A stretch of DNA of 64,000 nt from Entomohabitans teleogrylli (GTDB taxonomy: Bacteria > Pseudomonadota > Gammaproteobacteria > Enterobacterales > Enterobacteriaceae). This document shows positions 63,415-64,000 of the stretch, in pieces (within the stretch, counting starts at the first letter, position 1; the number at the start of each line of letters is the position of its first letter). The DNA lies in NCBI RefSeq assembly GCF_001484765.1, contig NZ_LLXO01000024.1:1-64000 (forward strand). The letters run 5' to 3'. Under the pieces are notes generated by a model, which was not told where the DNA came from, ran no database searches, and saw nothing but the letters and a program-made list of their open reading frames with translations. The position numbers were made by a program, and so were the translations under genes.

Positions 63415-64000
63415 ATGTCGGCTGCTAAAAAACCTATGGTACTGGTGATTCTTGATGGCTACGGTTATCGGGAAGACCAACAGGATAACGCTATTTTTTC
63501 TGCCAAAACCCCGGTAATGGATAAGCTGTGGGCCACCCGTCCTCATACCCTGATCGACGCTTCCGGCCTGGAAGTCGGTCTGCCGGATCGTCAGATGGGC
63601 AACTCCGAAGTCGGCCACGTCAACCTGGGCGCCGGGCGCATCGTCTACCAGGATCTGACCCGTCTGGACGTTGAAATCAAAGAGCGTACATTCTTCGCTA
63701 ACCCGATATTGTGCGGCGCGGTGGACAAAGCGGTAAAAAGCGCCAAAGCCGTTCACATCATGGGCCTGCTCTCCCCGGGCGGGGTACACAGCCATGAAGA
63801 TCATATTGCCGCGATGGTAGAACTGGCCGCAGAACGCGGCGCCGAAAAAATCTACCTGCACGCTTTCCTCGATGGCCGCGATACGCCGCCGCGCAGCGCC
63901 GAAGCCTCGCTGGCGCGTTTTGAAACGCAGTTCGCCGCCCTCGGCAAAGGTCGCGTGGCTTCCATCATCGGTCGTTATTACGCCATGGACCGCGATAATC
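63415..64000 (+). CDS. gpmI: 2,3-bisphosphoglycerate-independent phosphoglycerate mutase GpmI (cut by window end)
   Basis: Metalloenzyme converting 3- to 2-phosphoglycerate using two Mn2+. Only the first 195 of about 510 codons are seen. Start [20 protein letters not shown] with the first Asp ligand in LVILDGYG. The phospho-Ser region is in [16 protein letters not shown] (about 61-76), then [12 protein letters not shown] and [11 protein letters not shown] at the cut. GGAG lies 9 bases before the ATG. Divergent from yibN; the 246-base gap holds both promoters. Confidence 0.96.
   Translation, partial: MSAAKKPMVLVILDGYGYREDQQDNAIFSAKTPVMDKLWATRPHTLIDASGLEVGLPDRQMGNSEVGHVNLGAGRIVYQDLTRLDVEIKERTFFANPILCGAVDKAVKSAKAVHIMGLLSPGGVHSHEDHIAAMVELAAERGAEKIYLHAFLDGRDTPPRSAEASLARFETQFAALGKGRVASIIGRYYAMDRDN

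Overview
This window reads as chromosomal DNA from a gamma-proteobacterium of the order Enterobacterales, most likely the Enterobacteriaceae. Nearly every gene has a close Escherichia coli-type counterpart, and most of the order matches the E. coli 'btuB-arg-met-hsl-glp-cpx' region. Coding density is high, and I see no tRNA gene, insertion sequence, prophage or CRISPR array. I cannot name the species.

Layout, left to right. At the left edge, on the minus strand, is an rRNA P1-type promoter that fires out of the window, so an rRNA operon probably lies just outside. Next come murI and btuB (with a cobalamin riboswitch), trmA, yijD-fabR, sthA, oxyR with the divergent sRNA OxyS, argCBH with divergent argE and a double ARG box, and ppc. 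Then comes a small accessory block at 15.6-18.0 kb: a surface-lipoprotein gene and a Slam/DUF560 outer-membrane translocator. Then the frw/pfl sugar-PTS and glycyl-radical-enzyme locus (yijO, frwD, pflC, pflD, frwB, frwC, ptsA, fsaB, gldA). Then the methionine block (metF, metL, metB, metJ with MetJ box arrays), rpmE, priA, cytR, ftsN, hslVU, menA, rraA, zapB, glpFKX, fpr, yiiR, yiiQ and tpiA. A DASS/SLC13 transporter lies between tpiA and cdh, and a metallophosphoesterase between cdh and sbp. Then pfkA, fieF, cpxP with the 3'UTR sRNA CpxQ, and cpxRA. Directly after cpxA the order switches to trmL, cysE, gpsA, secB, grxC, yibN and gpmI (cut by the window end).

How the genes work together. Several units carry their own visible control elements: ArgR boxes between argC and argE, MetJ boxes before metF and metB, a B12 riboswitch before btuB, a consensus CpxR box between cpxP and cpxR, and ATAG/CTAT OxyR-type motifs between oxyR and oxyS. 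The frw/pfl block looks like a catabolic module: a fructose-type PTS, a glycyl radical enzyme of the dehydratase type with its activase, a small aldolase and a glycerol dehydrogenase.

Most notable departures from an E. coli-like map are: (1) the lipoprotein plus Slam pair at the site where E. coli has eptC (yijP); (2) absence of katG, yijE and yijF around metF; (3) extra genes beside cdh; (4) the cpxA-trmL junction, which joins two regions that are far apart in E. coli K-12. The lipoprotein/Slam pair is the best candidate for a little-described system: its cargo resembles TbpB/fHbp-type Slam substrates, but no TonB-dependent receptor or other partner lies beside it.
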